From: Planctomycetota bacterium
GTDB taxonomy: Bacteria; Planctomycetota; UBA1135; GCA-002686595
Direction of reading: 5' to 3'
Length of the DNA stretch: 64,000 nt
Assembly (NCBI GenBank): GCA_016795325.1
Contig: JAEUHY010000036.1
Coordinates: 1-64,000 of the forward strand
Below, piece by piece: positions 1-6,995 of the stretch (the stretch's first letter is position 1; each line of letters opens with the position of its first letter). The position numbers and the translations under genes are program-made. The notes under the pieces are model-generated. The model was given only the letters and a program-made list of their open reading frames with translations, was not told the origin of the DNA and did no database searches.

Positions 1-552
1 AGAACGTGGCCTCGACGCACAAGCCGTGCGCGAACTGCGCCAGGCGGAGTCGTCGCCGCGACTCGAGCGGCTGCGCGATTGGATGAGCGTCACGCGCACG
101 AAGGTGCTCGACAAGGGCGCGCTCGCCAAGGCGATCGACTATGCGCTGTCAAACTGGACGGCGCTGATGCGCTACTGCGAAGACGGGAGACTCGACATCG
201 ACAATAACGCCGCTGAACGGGCGCTGCGCACTGTCGCTGTCGGCCGCAAGAACTGGATCTTCTTCGGCAATGAACGCGGCGGGAAGACCGCCGCGGTGAT
301 GTACTCGCTGCTGGCGACCTGCAAAGAGCACGGCGTCGATCCGCGAACCTACTTGCGCGATGTGCTGCTGCGCATCGGCAAGGTCTCCGACGTGCGCGAA
401 CTCACGCCCTACGGCTGGAAGGCCAAGTGGGCGCCGGTGGTCGAAGCCCACCGAGCCAGCATCCTCGAACGGATGGCGACCAAGCTCGGCGCGTGAGCGG
501 CGCCAGGGACCGCGTCAAGCCACGGCTCGGGGGTGGTTGGGCGAACGGTTAC
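1..552 (+). mobile_element. IS66-family insertion sequence, right-hand portion
   Basis: The window opens inside an IS66-type element. It contains the transposase 3' part and, after the stop codon, about 55 bases ending in GCGAACGGTTAC (541-552). Read from the end inward this gives GTAACCGTTCG, which fits the GTAA-starting terminal inverted repeats of IS66 elements as I remember them. The left end lies outside the window, so neither the matching inverted repeat nor the target duplication can be checked; the bases just outside are GCATCTGA. Confidence 0.7.
2..496 (+). CDS. IS66 family transposase, C-terminal part (5' end outside window)
   Basis: This is the C-terminal ~165 residues of an IS66 transposase, the DDE enzyme that cuts and joins the element ends. 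The reading frame is open to the left edge (codons from base 2), so the GTG at base 26 is internal. The diagnostic block is DNNAAERALR followed by VAVGRKNWIFFGNERGGKTA and the stretch running to PRTYLRDVL, which is the end of the DDE domain. The tail LTPYGWKAKW replaces the P/N-rich end seen in many relatives. No disruption is visible in the part present. It is the only clear intact-looking IS transposase fragment in the window. Confidence 0.9.
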   Translation, partial: ERGLDAQAVRELRQAESSPRLERLRDWMSVTRTKVLDKGALAKAIDYALSNWTALMRYCEDGRLDIDNNAAERALRTVAVGRKNWIFFGNERGGKTAAVMYSLLATCKEHGVDPRTYLRDVLLRIGKVSDVRELTPYGWKAKWAPVVEAHRASILERMATKLGA

Positions 553-570
553 GCATCTGACCAGCCGTCC

Positions 571-685
571 ATTCCGCGCAATTCCGCTGGATTCCGCTCC
601 TTTCCGGTGCTCCAAGAGCCCCAGAACGGCCCAAATTTCCGCTCCCGTCCGCTCAGATCCGCTCGGTTCCGCGATTTTCCGCTCG
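571..685. repeat. Short tandem array with a 10-bp period, TTCCGCT-type
   Basis: Two runs of imperfect decanucleotides are visible. Bases 571-610 hold four units starting ATTCCGCGCA, ATTCCGCTGG, ATTCCGCTCC and TTTCCGGTGC. Bases 636-685 hold about five units of the form GCTCnnnTCC (TCC triplets every 10 bases at 638, 648, 658, 668, 678). The 26-base end of the second run (656-681) recurs almost exactly at 854-880. There is no coding signal across it. The strict 10-bp spacing is close to one helical turn. Confidence 0.75.
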
Positions 686-686
686 G

Positions 687-764
687 ACGCCCGCGGTAGC
701 CCAGAACACGACCTCCCAACTCCGGAGCAGAAGGTCGTGCGTTCGAATCGCGCCGGGCGTACCA
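687..764 (+). other. Broken tRNA-Arg(CCG)-like sequence; candidate attachment site
   Basis: From the anticodon loop to the CCA end this reads as a tRNA: loop CTCCGGA (720-726, anticodon CCG), 3' anticodon strand (727-731), variable AGGTC, T-arm GTGCG/TTCGAAT/CGCGC (737-753), acceptor CGGGCGT (754-760), A, CCA (762-764). An ACGCCCG able to pair with the acceptor lies at 687-693, giving a normal overall length. The D-arm is not recognisable and the 5' anticodon strand does not pair, so it is unlikely to be a working tRNA. Identity running from the anticodon loop to the 3' end is what integrases using tRNA genes leave behind. An 8-bp inverted repeat CACGACCT/AGGTCGTG also spans it. Confidence 0.55.
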
Positions 765-853
765 AAACCCGCGGAAATCAGCCGCAATCCTAGAAGTGCG
801 CATTCTGCGAGGGGTTGCCACTGGCGTTAATGTGCCACCCCGGAAGGCCCCTA

Positions 854-880
854 GATTCCGCTCGGATCCGCGATTTTCCG
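854..880. repeat. Second copy of the 10-bp-periodic motif
   Basis: Bases 854-880 match 656-681 with one substitution and one indel (shared block CCGCGATTTTCCG preceded by CCGCTCGG). The two copies lie on either side of the tRNA-like remnant, about 200 bases apart, so they flank it as direct repeats. Confidence 0.7.
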
Positions 881-996
881 GGTCAGAGCGGCGATCCAGA
901 CGGCTGCCAGGCAGACGCTCATTGCGAATAGCGAGGGGTCGGTAGAGCTTCTCGACCAGTGCAGCTAGACGGACCACCAAGGCCAAAGCGACCTTC

Positions 997-1587
997 ATGC
1001 AGCGAGCGGACCGCATCGACGCCACGTGCCTGTTCCTTCTCGCGCTGGTTGGATGCCGAGCCGAGCCGGCCCGCGACAGGCCTCACCCCCACGAGGCGGA
1101 AGTCGCGCGACCGCATGCTGTCCAGGTTGAGCCTGAGGTCACCCTCAACTACCTGCGGACCGAGAACCGCGCGGCGCTTGGCCAGCCGGCTCTCTACGTC
1201 GACGTGTTCGAGCTGCACAACCACACCGACAAAGAACTCCAATGCACGCTGCTTTCGGACGGCCTAGTTCTCGGAATCACCGAGGTGCTCGTACCGAATC
1301 GCGGCTGGCGCGAAGCTGACACCGGACGGCTTTGCCTGTACGGCGCGCGCCAGGAGTCGGTCAAGCCCGGCGGTGCGGTGATCCTTCGCAGCTCGAGTTG
1401 GCTGCGCCCGAGTCGATTGACGCTCCGCGTGGGCGAGGCCGTCGTGGGGTATGAGTCCCGGTACGGCTGGACCGCAGCTTCGGGCCAGGGATGGGATGTC
1501 GCTTCGGACCCGTTCGACTCATCGCTCGGGGTTCCGGGCGCAGCGCCCGTCCTCACCTGGGACGAAGATCGCGCCGGAGACGAGTAG
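997..1587 (+). CDS. Predicted lipoprotein, unknown function
   Basis: This encodes 196 aa. The first 20 residues form a short hydrophobic stretch ending in LFLLALVGC, a plausible lipobox with Cys20 as the lipidated residue, so the product is expected to be membrane-anchored on the periplasmic side. The rest is a single small domain with alternating hydrophobic residues (YVDVFELHNHT, GWREADTGRLCLYG, SLGVPGAAP), suggesting a beta-rich fold. I do not recognise the family. The signal sequence lacks a strongly basic n-region, so the export call is moderate. It stands alone between the IS66/tRNA remnant and the methyltransferase operon, in the same direction. Confidence 0.6.
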   Translation: MQRADRIDATCLFLLALVGCRAEPARDRPHPHEAEVARPHAVQVEPEVTLNYLRTENRAALGQPALYVDVFELHNHTDKELQCTLLSDGLVLGITEVLVPNRGWREADTGRLCLYGARQESVKPGGAVILRSSSWLRPSRLTLRVGEAVVGYESRYGWTAASGQGWDVASDPFDSSLGVPGAAPVLTWDEDRAGDE

Positions 1588-1892
1588 CGGCGGCCGAGAG
1601 TTCGCGGACCACCAAGGCGAACGTCCACGCCCGCTACGTGACGGTGCGCGAAGTACGCCCTGGGGCGCTCCCCCAACGGGCACATGGCCTGCCAAACTGT
1701 GCGCGCACCGCCACGCTGCCTCGACTCCCATGTCCCACCTGATCCCCGCCGACGATCTGCTCCTGCGCATCGTACGGACCTCCGGGGCGCATGACGCATC
1801 GCCTCGTTCATGTAAACTCCGCAAGGTCAAAACTCTCGCCCCGGGAGCCCGCACCCCTTCGAGAAGCTGGGGCTTTCGCGAGCGCACAGATC
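1588..1892. other. Intergenic stretch upstream of the methyltransferase operon
   Basis: About 300 bases without a convincing gene. It should hold the promoter of the methyltransferase-MORC operon, but I see no clear operator or inverted repeat. An in-frame ATG at 1791 would add 34 residues of non-conserved sequence to the methyltransferase. Confidence 0.4.
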
Positions 1893-2894
1893 ATGCCGCA
1901 ACGCCCCCCTCACGCCGTGCTGAGCTTGTTTTCCGGTGCAGGAGGGCTTGATCTGGGCTTCCGGCGTGCCGGCTTCGACGTGCCGCTATCTGTCGACACG
2001 GCAACCGCCGCGGTAGCGACGCTTAACGCCAACGCAGGGTCGGGTGCGACGCTACTGGCGGACATTCGCAAGTTGTCGGCAAGTCAACTCGTTGCCAAGC
2101 TACGGAGCAGTGGCTCCGTGCTTCCGCGCGGGATCATCGGTGGTCCTCCTTGTCAGGGATTTTCGCGTGGCAATGCCAGCAAGGATCCCAAGGACCCCCG
2201 CAACCGGCTGCCGTTCGTCTATGCCGCTCTTCTCGGCGGTCTCGACGAATTAATCGGCATAGATTTTTTCGTTTTCGAGAATGTCGTCGGCCTCGTCGAC
2301 AACAAGCGGTTCTTCGCGCGAATCGAAAGGGCATTCCAGTCGCACGGTTTCCGCCTGTTCAGTAAGCAACTGGACGCCGAAAACTTCGGTGTGCCTCAGA
2401 CACGTCGCCGTCTCTTTCTCGTGGGCCTGAATACCGAGCGATTTCCAGACGAGATGTTCACGTTTCCGCACGGACGCGCACGTCCGAAGACCGTTCGCGA
2501 CGTACTCACGGGCTTGCCATCCGCCACTTTCTTTGCCCGAAGCATGGATCCGTCTGATGTTCCATTTCACCCGAACCATTGGACGATGGTCCCGCGGTCG
2601 GCGCGATTCCACGAGCGACGCTTCAATCGCTGGCGCTCGTTCCGCCGCCTCGCGTGGGACCGTCCCAGCCCGACGGTCGCGTATGGCAACCGCGAAATAC
2701 ATGTCCATCCGAACGGAAAACGCCGCTTGACGGTGCTGGAGGCTATGCTCCTCCAGGGGTTTCCAAAGGACTATGTTCTCAAAGGCAATTTTTCCGAACA
2801 GGTCACGCAAGTATCAAACGCCGTCCCACCGCCAGTAGCATACGCTCTCGCGCGTTCGCTGAAGAAGGTTCTGGACGCAAGGCTGGTTCAATGA
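1893..2894 (+). CDS. C5-cytosine-specific DNA methyltransferase
   Basis: This 333-aa Dcm-type enzyme transfers a methyl group from S-adenosylmethionine to C5 of cytosine in a DNA target site. Motifs are in canonical order: motif I LFSGAGGLDLGF (from residue 12), motif IV GGPPCQGFS with catalytic Cys near 87, motif VI FENV near 129, motif VIII QTRRRLFLVG near 169, then RPSPTV, a target-recognition region, and the C-terminal QVSNAVPPPVA. I start at 1893 because family members begin only a few residues before motif I; the upstream ATG at 1791 adds a non-conserved tail. Its TGA overlaps the ATG of the MORC-like gene (ATGA), so the pair is translationally coupled. Such operonic coupling suggests that it protects host DNA from, or marks DNA for, the partner proteins. 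Confidence 0.93.
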   Translation: MPQRPPHAVLSLFSGAGGLDLGFRRAGFDVPLSVDTATAAVATLNANAGSGATLLADIRKLSASQLVAKLRSSGSVLPRGIIGGPPCQGFSRGNASKDPKDPRNRLPFVYAALLGGLDELIGIDFFVFENVVGLVDNKRFFARIERAFQSHGFRLFSKQLDAENFGVPQTRRRLFLVGLNTERFPDEMFTFPHGRARPKTVRDVLTGLPSATFFARSMDPSDVPFHPNHWTMVPRSARFHERRFNRWRSFRRLAWDRPSPTVAYGNREIHVHPNGKRRLTVLEAMLLQGFPKDYVLKGNFSEQVTQVSNAVPPPVAYALARSLKKVLDARLVQ

Positions 2895-4639
2895 ACGACG
2901 TCGGATCTCAGCTTGGCAAGGGCGCCAAACGCGTCCAAATTACGGCGTCCGAAAAGATCATCGCCGATATCAGCACAGGCATCTATCGCACGCCGGCGGC
3001 GGCCCTCAAGGAGCTGATTGCCAACGCCTACGACGCTGACGCCACGGAAGTTCGAATCAGTACGGATGTACCACGCTTCTCGCAACTAGTCGTCAAGGAT
3101 GATGGCAGCGGCATGGCGCTCGAACGATTCCTCGAAGTGCTGCAACACATCGGCGGCAGCCGCAAGCGACTCGACAGCCCCAGTGGCCTGACGCCCATTC
3201 ACAAACGCAAGTTCATCGGCCGCATCGGCATCGGTCTGCTCGCGGTCGCGCAACTCGGCCAGCGCTTCTACGTCTCCTCAACAGTCAAAGGCCAGAAGAC
3301 ACGCTTCCTCGCGGAGGTGGACCTGCGACCGTTCCATAAAGAGGACGCCGCGCTTCGCCGACTGGGTGGTGATCGACCCGAAAACGATGACGACATCATC
3401 GACATCGGCAGTGTCCGATATGTCGATGGTTTGCCGGAAACCGCAGACAGCCACTACACCGTCATCACGGTGCCGGATCCGAAAGCCGGGCTGATTAGTG
3501 AGATGCTCAGCCAGATGCGGGACTTCGTCGGATCAAAGCCGCACTTCACGCTGACGAACCGCGCTCGCACTTTCAGGAAGATCGTTGAGACCGTCCAGAG
3601 TAGCAAGCGCGCAGATATCGTGCTCGACAGCTATCACTACCTTGCCTGGGAGATCGGCCTGCTGTGCCCAGTCAAGTACCTGGATGGAGGGCCGTTCAAA
3701 CAGGGCTCCCGCAGAGTTGAAGGAGCGGAGGGAATTGGGCTTGAAGAGCCGAAGAATTTCAAAGTCCTGCTTGACGGCCTAGACGTCCGCCGCCCGATCC
3801 TTTTTCCCAACCCGCGCGCGGTTGGCTACAGCGGACCCGATCCTATTGTTCATCCTATCTCTTGGAAACACATAGTCGCCAAACGGCCCGTCGAGATCAC
3901 AGGCTACATCTATGTTCAGCAACCGCATGTGGATGCTCATGAGCTGAATGGTGTGCAGCTGCGCGTCCGCGGCGTAGGCGTGGGACCGTACGACAAGTCA
4001 TTGCTGGGCTATCCGTACGACGAAGGCATCAAGTTCGGTCAGGTGTCCGGCGAAATCTACGTGAAGGAGGGCCTTGAGAGCGCACTCAACATTGACCGCT
4101 CGAGTTTTCGGGAGACGGATCCACACTACCTCGCAATCCGCGCACACCTGTGGCATCTGCTCCAGACGAAGATATTCCCCACGCAGAAGAGCCGGCAGAA
4201 TGTAGTAAAGGTCCGGCGCGACGCCGAACGCCTCGAATCCGATGAGAAGGAGCTGGCCGAGGCGTTGACGGACGCTCCGGCTCGAATTGGTGCCCGCCCG
4301 ATCGTCGCGGCCAGCAGGAAGACGGTGGAGCCAGAGCCACGCAGGAAGGGCTCCACGAGGGCGGTAGACAAGGGCGCGGCGCAAGCGCGGAAACCGGACC
4401 GAGCACTGCCGTCGGAGACAAGCGGATATCAGTCCATTGTCACCGTCGTTGGAGGCCAGGCGCATGTTGACAAGGCCGAACTGGAGCGCGTCGCGGCGAG
4501 ATTCAAGCTCAATAAGGACGGCAAGACGCGCCTGATGCGCGTTGCCGTTGCCCTCGCTGCCTACGACGTGTGGGATTCAGTCTCGCCCGAGGAAGCGAAG
4601 GGTCTGTTCTCGGCGCTCGCAGCCGCGGTGCGGTCATGA
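2891..4639 (+). CDS. MORC/MutL-like GHKL ATPase, predicted defence component
   Basis: This 582-aa protein has an N-terminal Bergerat-fold ATPase: N-box KELIANAYDADA (residues 40-51, Asn45 as Mg ligand), G1 box KDDGSGM (69-75) and G2 box GRIGIGLLAVAQLG (about 111-124). This arrangement is that of bacterial MORC homologues. Iyer, Abhiman and Aravind described such proteins in restriction-modification operons and proposed them as ancestors of eukaryotic MORC. The central part resembles the S5-like transducer region; residues ~440-510 are charged and probably flexible, followed by a short helical C-terminal domain (QSIVTVVGGQAHVDKAELER onward). It overlaps the methyltransferase by four bases and the next gene by four bases. 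ATP-driven clamping on or remodelling of DNA is the inferred role. No nuclease motif is evident in it. Confidence 0.85.
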   Translation: MNDVGSQLGKGAKRVQITASEKIIADISTGIYRTPAAALKELIANAYDADATEVRISTDVPRFSQLVVKDDGSGMALERFLEVLQHIGGSRKRLDSPSGLTPIHKRKFIGRIGIGLLAVAQLGQRFYVSSTVKGQKTRFLAEVDLRPFHKEDAALRRLGGDRPENDDDIIDIGSVRYVDGLPETADSHYTVITVPDPKAGLISEMLSQMRDFVGSKPHFTLTNRARTFRKIVETVQSSKRADIVLDSYHYLAWEIGLLCPVKYLDGGPFKQGSRRVEGAEGIGLEEPKNFKVLLDGLDVRRPILFPNPRAVGYSGPDPIVHPISWKHIVAKRPVEITGYIYVQQPHVDAHELNGVQLRVRGVGVGPYDKSLLGYPYDEGIKFGQVSGEIYVKEGLESALNIDRSSFRETDPHYLAIRAHLWHLLQTKIFPTQKSRQNVVKVRRDAERLESDEKELAEALTDAPARIGARPIVAASRKTVEPEPRRKGSTRAVDKGAAQARKPDRALPSETSGYQSIVTVVGGQAHVDKAELERVAARFKLNKDGKTRLMRVAVALAAYDVWDSVSPEEAKGLFSALAAAVRS

Positions 4640-5757
4640 AGAAGAAGGACCTTGGCGACTTTCTCGAGGGTCTGAACAAGGAAGACGCGCAAGAGCGCGG
4701 GATCGAAGCGCATGAAGGCTCGTTCTTTGCGACCGCGCCTGACGACGCGACCATCGTCACGCGCGCGAGAGAGTTCGACGATGTCCCAAAACACTGGGTG
4801 CGGCGCGAGATCTGGCTCAAGACCGTCAAGCGCATCCAGAAGGCCAAGGGTGCCGGCCTTCGCCTCTTGACTCTCCCCGGACGGCATCAATTCGAAGTCA
4901 AACTGTATAAGAAGGAAGGTCTCCTAGCGGAGCGAAAGGGCGATGGCGGAGACTGCCTTGAGGTCGTGGGGTTCGAGACCGATCCGACCGTCTTCGGTCT
5001 GCTTGCCACCGCTGAGCCAAAGCTCCTTGAACTGCTCAGAGGCGACATCTTGCATGCGTTCATCGAACCCCAGTCAGTAAACGGCAAGGCCATTAGAGCG
5101 CACGCTCCGTACGACGTGATCAACCTTGACCTGACAGCGAACATAGCGACCAAGAACGACGGTCCGTACAGTCCGTTCCTGCGGGGTGTCCGGGAGTGCT
5201 TTCAGATTCAGGGCAACCAGACCGGCTCATGGGCTTTGATGGTCACTTTTCGAGCAGGGATGAGCGAGAACGAACCTGCGGTAATCAGGGAGCTGGAGGG
5301 TTTTTTTCAGCAGAATTTGCTGAATCATCTCAGAGTCAAAGAGGCGTGCCTTGATCGCTATCGTGTCGAGACTGCAAAGGAATTCTTGGCGAATCACCCC
5401 GAGGAAGGACTCGGCCAGATCACGGGAAAGTGGGTGATCGAGCAGGGACATCAGTTTGAGTGGGAATGCAAGTTTTATCGGCATGCTGCGTATGACCGCC
5501 ATTACTCCACGGACAAAGGTGGTCAACGCTATTCACTTCGCAAGCTCGTCTTCGAGTTCTCTCGTCGACTGACGACCCAGCGACAACTGGTCCTCACGAC
5601 GATCCCTGCGCAGTCGTGGCACGCCGACGATTTGGCGCGACTCTTTGACCGTGCGGCGCTGCTAAGCGTCGATGAAGTCGTTGCGAAAATGGACCCGGAG
5701 TACAAAACCCGAATTGAAAAGGAGATCGAGCTCTGGCGCGACGGCGCACCTGAGTAG
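4636..5757 (+). CDS. Third gene of the methyltransferase-MORC operon; unrecognised protein
   Basis: This is a 373-aa soluble protein starting in an ATGA overlap with the MORC-like gene, so it is part of the same translational unit. A conserved-looking segment is APYDVINLDLTA near residue 160, followed by helices and SWALMVTFRA. That layout (strand ending in D, later strand plus T) recalls a Rossmann methyltransferase-like fold without a visible SAM-binding glycine loop. An N-terminal block LLTLPGRHQFEVKLY (near residue 80) and a Lys/Arg-rich C-terminal half with WECKFYRHAAYDRH follow. I see no PD-(D/E)xK, HNH or GIY-YIG nuclease signature and no transmembrane segment. By position it should be the effector, target sensor or adaptor of the system. 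Which of these it is cannot be read from the sequence. Confidence 0.8.
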   Translation: MKKKDLGDFLEGLNKEDAQERGIEAHEGSFFATAPDDATIVTRAREFDDVPKHWVRREIWLKTVKRIQKAKGAGLRLLTLPGRHQFEVKLYKKEGLLAERKGDGGDCLEVVGFETDPTVFGLLATAEPKLLELLRGDILHAFIEPQSVNGKAIRAHAPYDVINLDLTANIATKNDGPYSPFLRGVRECFQIQGNQTGSWALMVTFRAGMSENEPAVIRELEGFFQQNLLNHLRVKEACLDRYRVETAKEFLANHPEEGLGQITGKWVIEQGHQFEWECKFYRHAAYDRHYSTDKGGQRYSLRKLVFEFSRRLTTQRQLVLTTIPAQSWHADDLARLFDRAALLSVDEVVAKMDPEYKTRIEKEIELWRDGAPE

Positions 5758-5803
5758 ACGCAGTCCAGTTAGGGGCACCTTCGACACGTTATCGAGCCGA
5801 TGG

Positions 5804-5880
5804 AACGGTGCATGTTGCACCAACTGTGGTTCGCCACTCTGCCCCCTCACCATTGTGTCGACCTCGGCGGCGGCTTCGGG
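5804..5880 (-). repeat. Dispersed repeat, copy A (terminal segment only)
   Basis: This copy carries the perfect short palindrome GGTGCATGTTGCACC followed by AACTGTGGTT and a diverged stretch with TCGGCGGCGGCTTCGGGGAC. The same terminal sequence appears at about 8390, 15193 and 18000. On the minus strand it lies downstream of the small-protein gene in the full copies; here the coding part is absent. It sits just after the methyltransferase-MORC operon. Confidence 0.6.
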
Positions 5881-5978
5881 GACACTCGCCGAGCAACGGA
5901 TACGTTGAGGCCGACGGTGGCCGACACACGACCTGCCGAAGCGTGCACCCCGCGACCATCTGACGTTTCACGCTCCCC

Positions 5979-6692
5979 ATGCCGCCCGCAGCCCCCGCCG
6001 ACCTCCCCTCCGTCGTCGCCGCCTGCCGCTCCGTCCTGGCCAACTCCGGTCCCATCGAAGTCGCCGACGAGTACGGCTACGCGAGCCTGCCTCTGTGCGT
6101 GATCGACTCGGTGTTCTCGATCGGCGTGCGGTACGAGGGCGTGCGCAACGTGATCGACCGCTACTGCCGGCGGTTCGGGCTGCCGAAGCAAGCGCCGAAG
6201 GGAACGGTGCCGCAGCGCAATCAGCAGGAGTCGATCACCGGCTTCCTAGTCCGCGTGGTCCCGATCGACGCCGACAGGCTCGCGACCGATGTGTTCGCCA
6301 ACCGGCAGCGCACCTCCGCGCGCAGCGGCATCCTCAAGGCGGACGCGGTCGTTCAGTTCGCCGGCGCGCTCGCGCGCCATCAGATCGAGCACCTGCAGGA
6401 CGTGCTGGAGGCGCATGACCTCGCGGCAGTCGAGCGCGACGTGCGTCGGATCCCCGGCCAGTCGTCCGGCCTCTCGTGGCGCTACTTCCTGATGCTCGCC
6501 GGTCGCGAGGACCTCGTGAAGCCGGACCGGATGATCTTCCGCTTCCTGGAGCGCGTCCTCGGACGACCGGTCGGTGCCGGCGAAGCGCAGGCCATGCTTG
6601 CCGCCGCGGCGCACGAACTCGACCGCGAGTTCCCCGGCATCAAGCCGCGCACGCTCGACAACCTGATCTGGAGGCAGGAGCGGGAGCGGTAG
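5979..6692 (+). CDS. HhH-GPD-like protein, possible DNA glycosylase relative
   Basis: This encodes 237 aa and is wholly helical in appearance. The block around residues 165-190 (SSGLSWRYFLMLAG followed by LVKPDRMIFRFLERVLGR) has the shape of the endonuclease III helix-hairpin-helix-GPD segment, with Asp of KPD in the catalytic position. The expected catalytic Lys in the HhH and the iron-sulphur Cys cluster are not seen, so it could be a non-catalytic relative. The N-terminal segment LPLCVIDSVFSIGVRYEGVR matches a decayed copy of the same gene at 52660-52805. It is separated from the defence operon by 220 bases, in the same direction. DNA repair or DNA recognition is an inference. Confidence 0.6.
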   Translation: MPPAAPADLPSVVAACRSVLANSGPIEVADEYGYASLPLCVIDSVFSIGVRYEGVRNVIDRYCRRFGLPKQAPKGTVPQRNQQESITGFLVRVVPIDADRLATDVFANRQRTSARSGILKADAVVQFAGALARHQIEHLQDVLEAHDLAAVERDVRRIPGQSSGLSWRYFLMLAGREDLVKPDRMIFRFLERVLGRPVGAGEAQAMLAAAAHELDREFPGIKPRTLDNLIWRQERER

Positions 6693-6995
6693 GTTGATGG
6701 TCATGCCCAACGAGCCCTCACGCTCACTAGGCGCGCGCGCGCCGTTCGACTTCGCGTCGGGCCGTTTCCTTCACTCTGCCGAGCACGCTTGTCGCCCGCG
6801 ACTCGTCCCGCAGAGGTCGCCCCAGCGGACCTCGCAAGCCACAGCGCCCCAGAGAACGCCGGCGGAGCCGATGTGGCCATCCGCTTCAGCCGCACCTCCG
6901 TATCGGGCCGACGCCCAGGTACCATCGCTGCGAAAATCGTCCGCTACGCCGGCCGACACCCACAGATAGCCGCTCCGAGAAGAAAAGGAGAGAAC
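6693..6995. other. Intergenic stretch upstream of a secreted protein gene
   Basis: About 300 bases without a convincing gene. It ends in AAAAGGAGAGAAC, a strong ribosome binding site that fixes the GTG start at 6996. Confidence 0.5.

Noticed and set aside
409..765. A minus-strand reading frame over the tRNA-like sequence (…RFERTTFCSG…)
   Set aside because: Such peptides are well-known artefacts of translating the antisense of a tRNA 3' half; it supports the tRNA reading and not a gene.
970..1618. A 14-bp perfect direct repeat CGGACCACCAAGGC flanking the lipoprotein gene (970 and 1605)
   Set aside because: A 14-bp match within about 1 kb is not rare enough in a 64-kb high-GC window, and no other feature of an element end is present.
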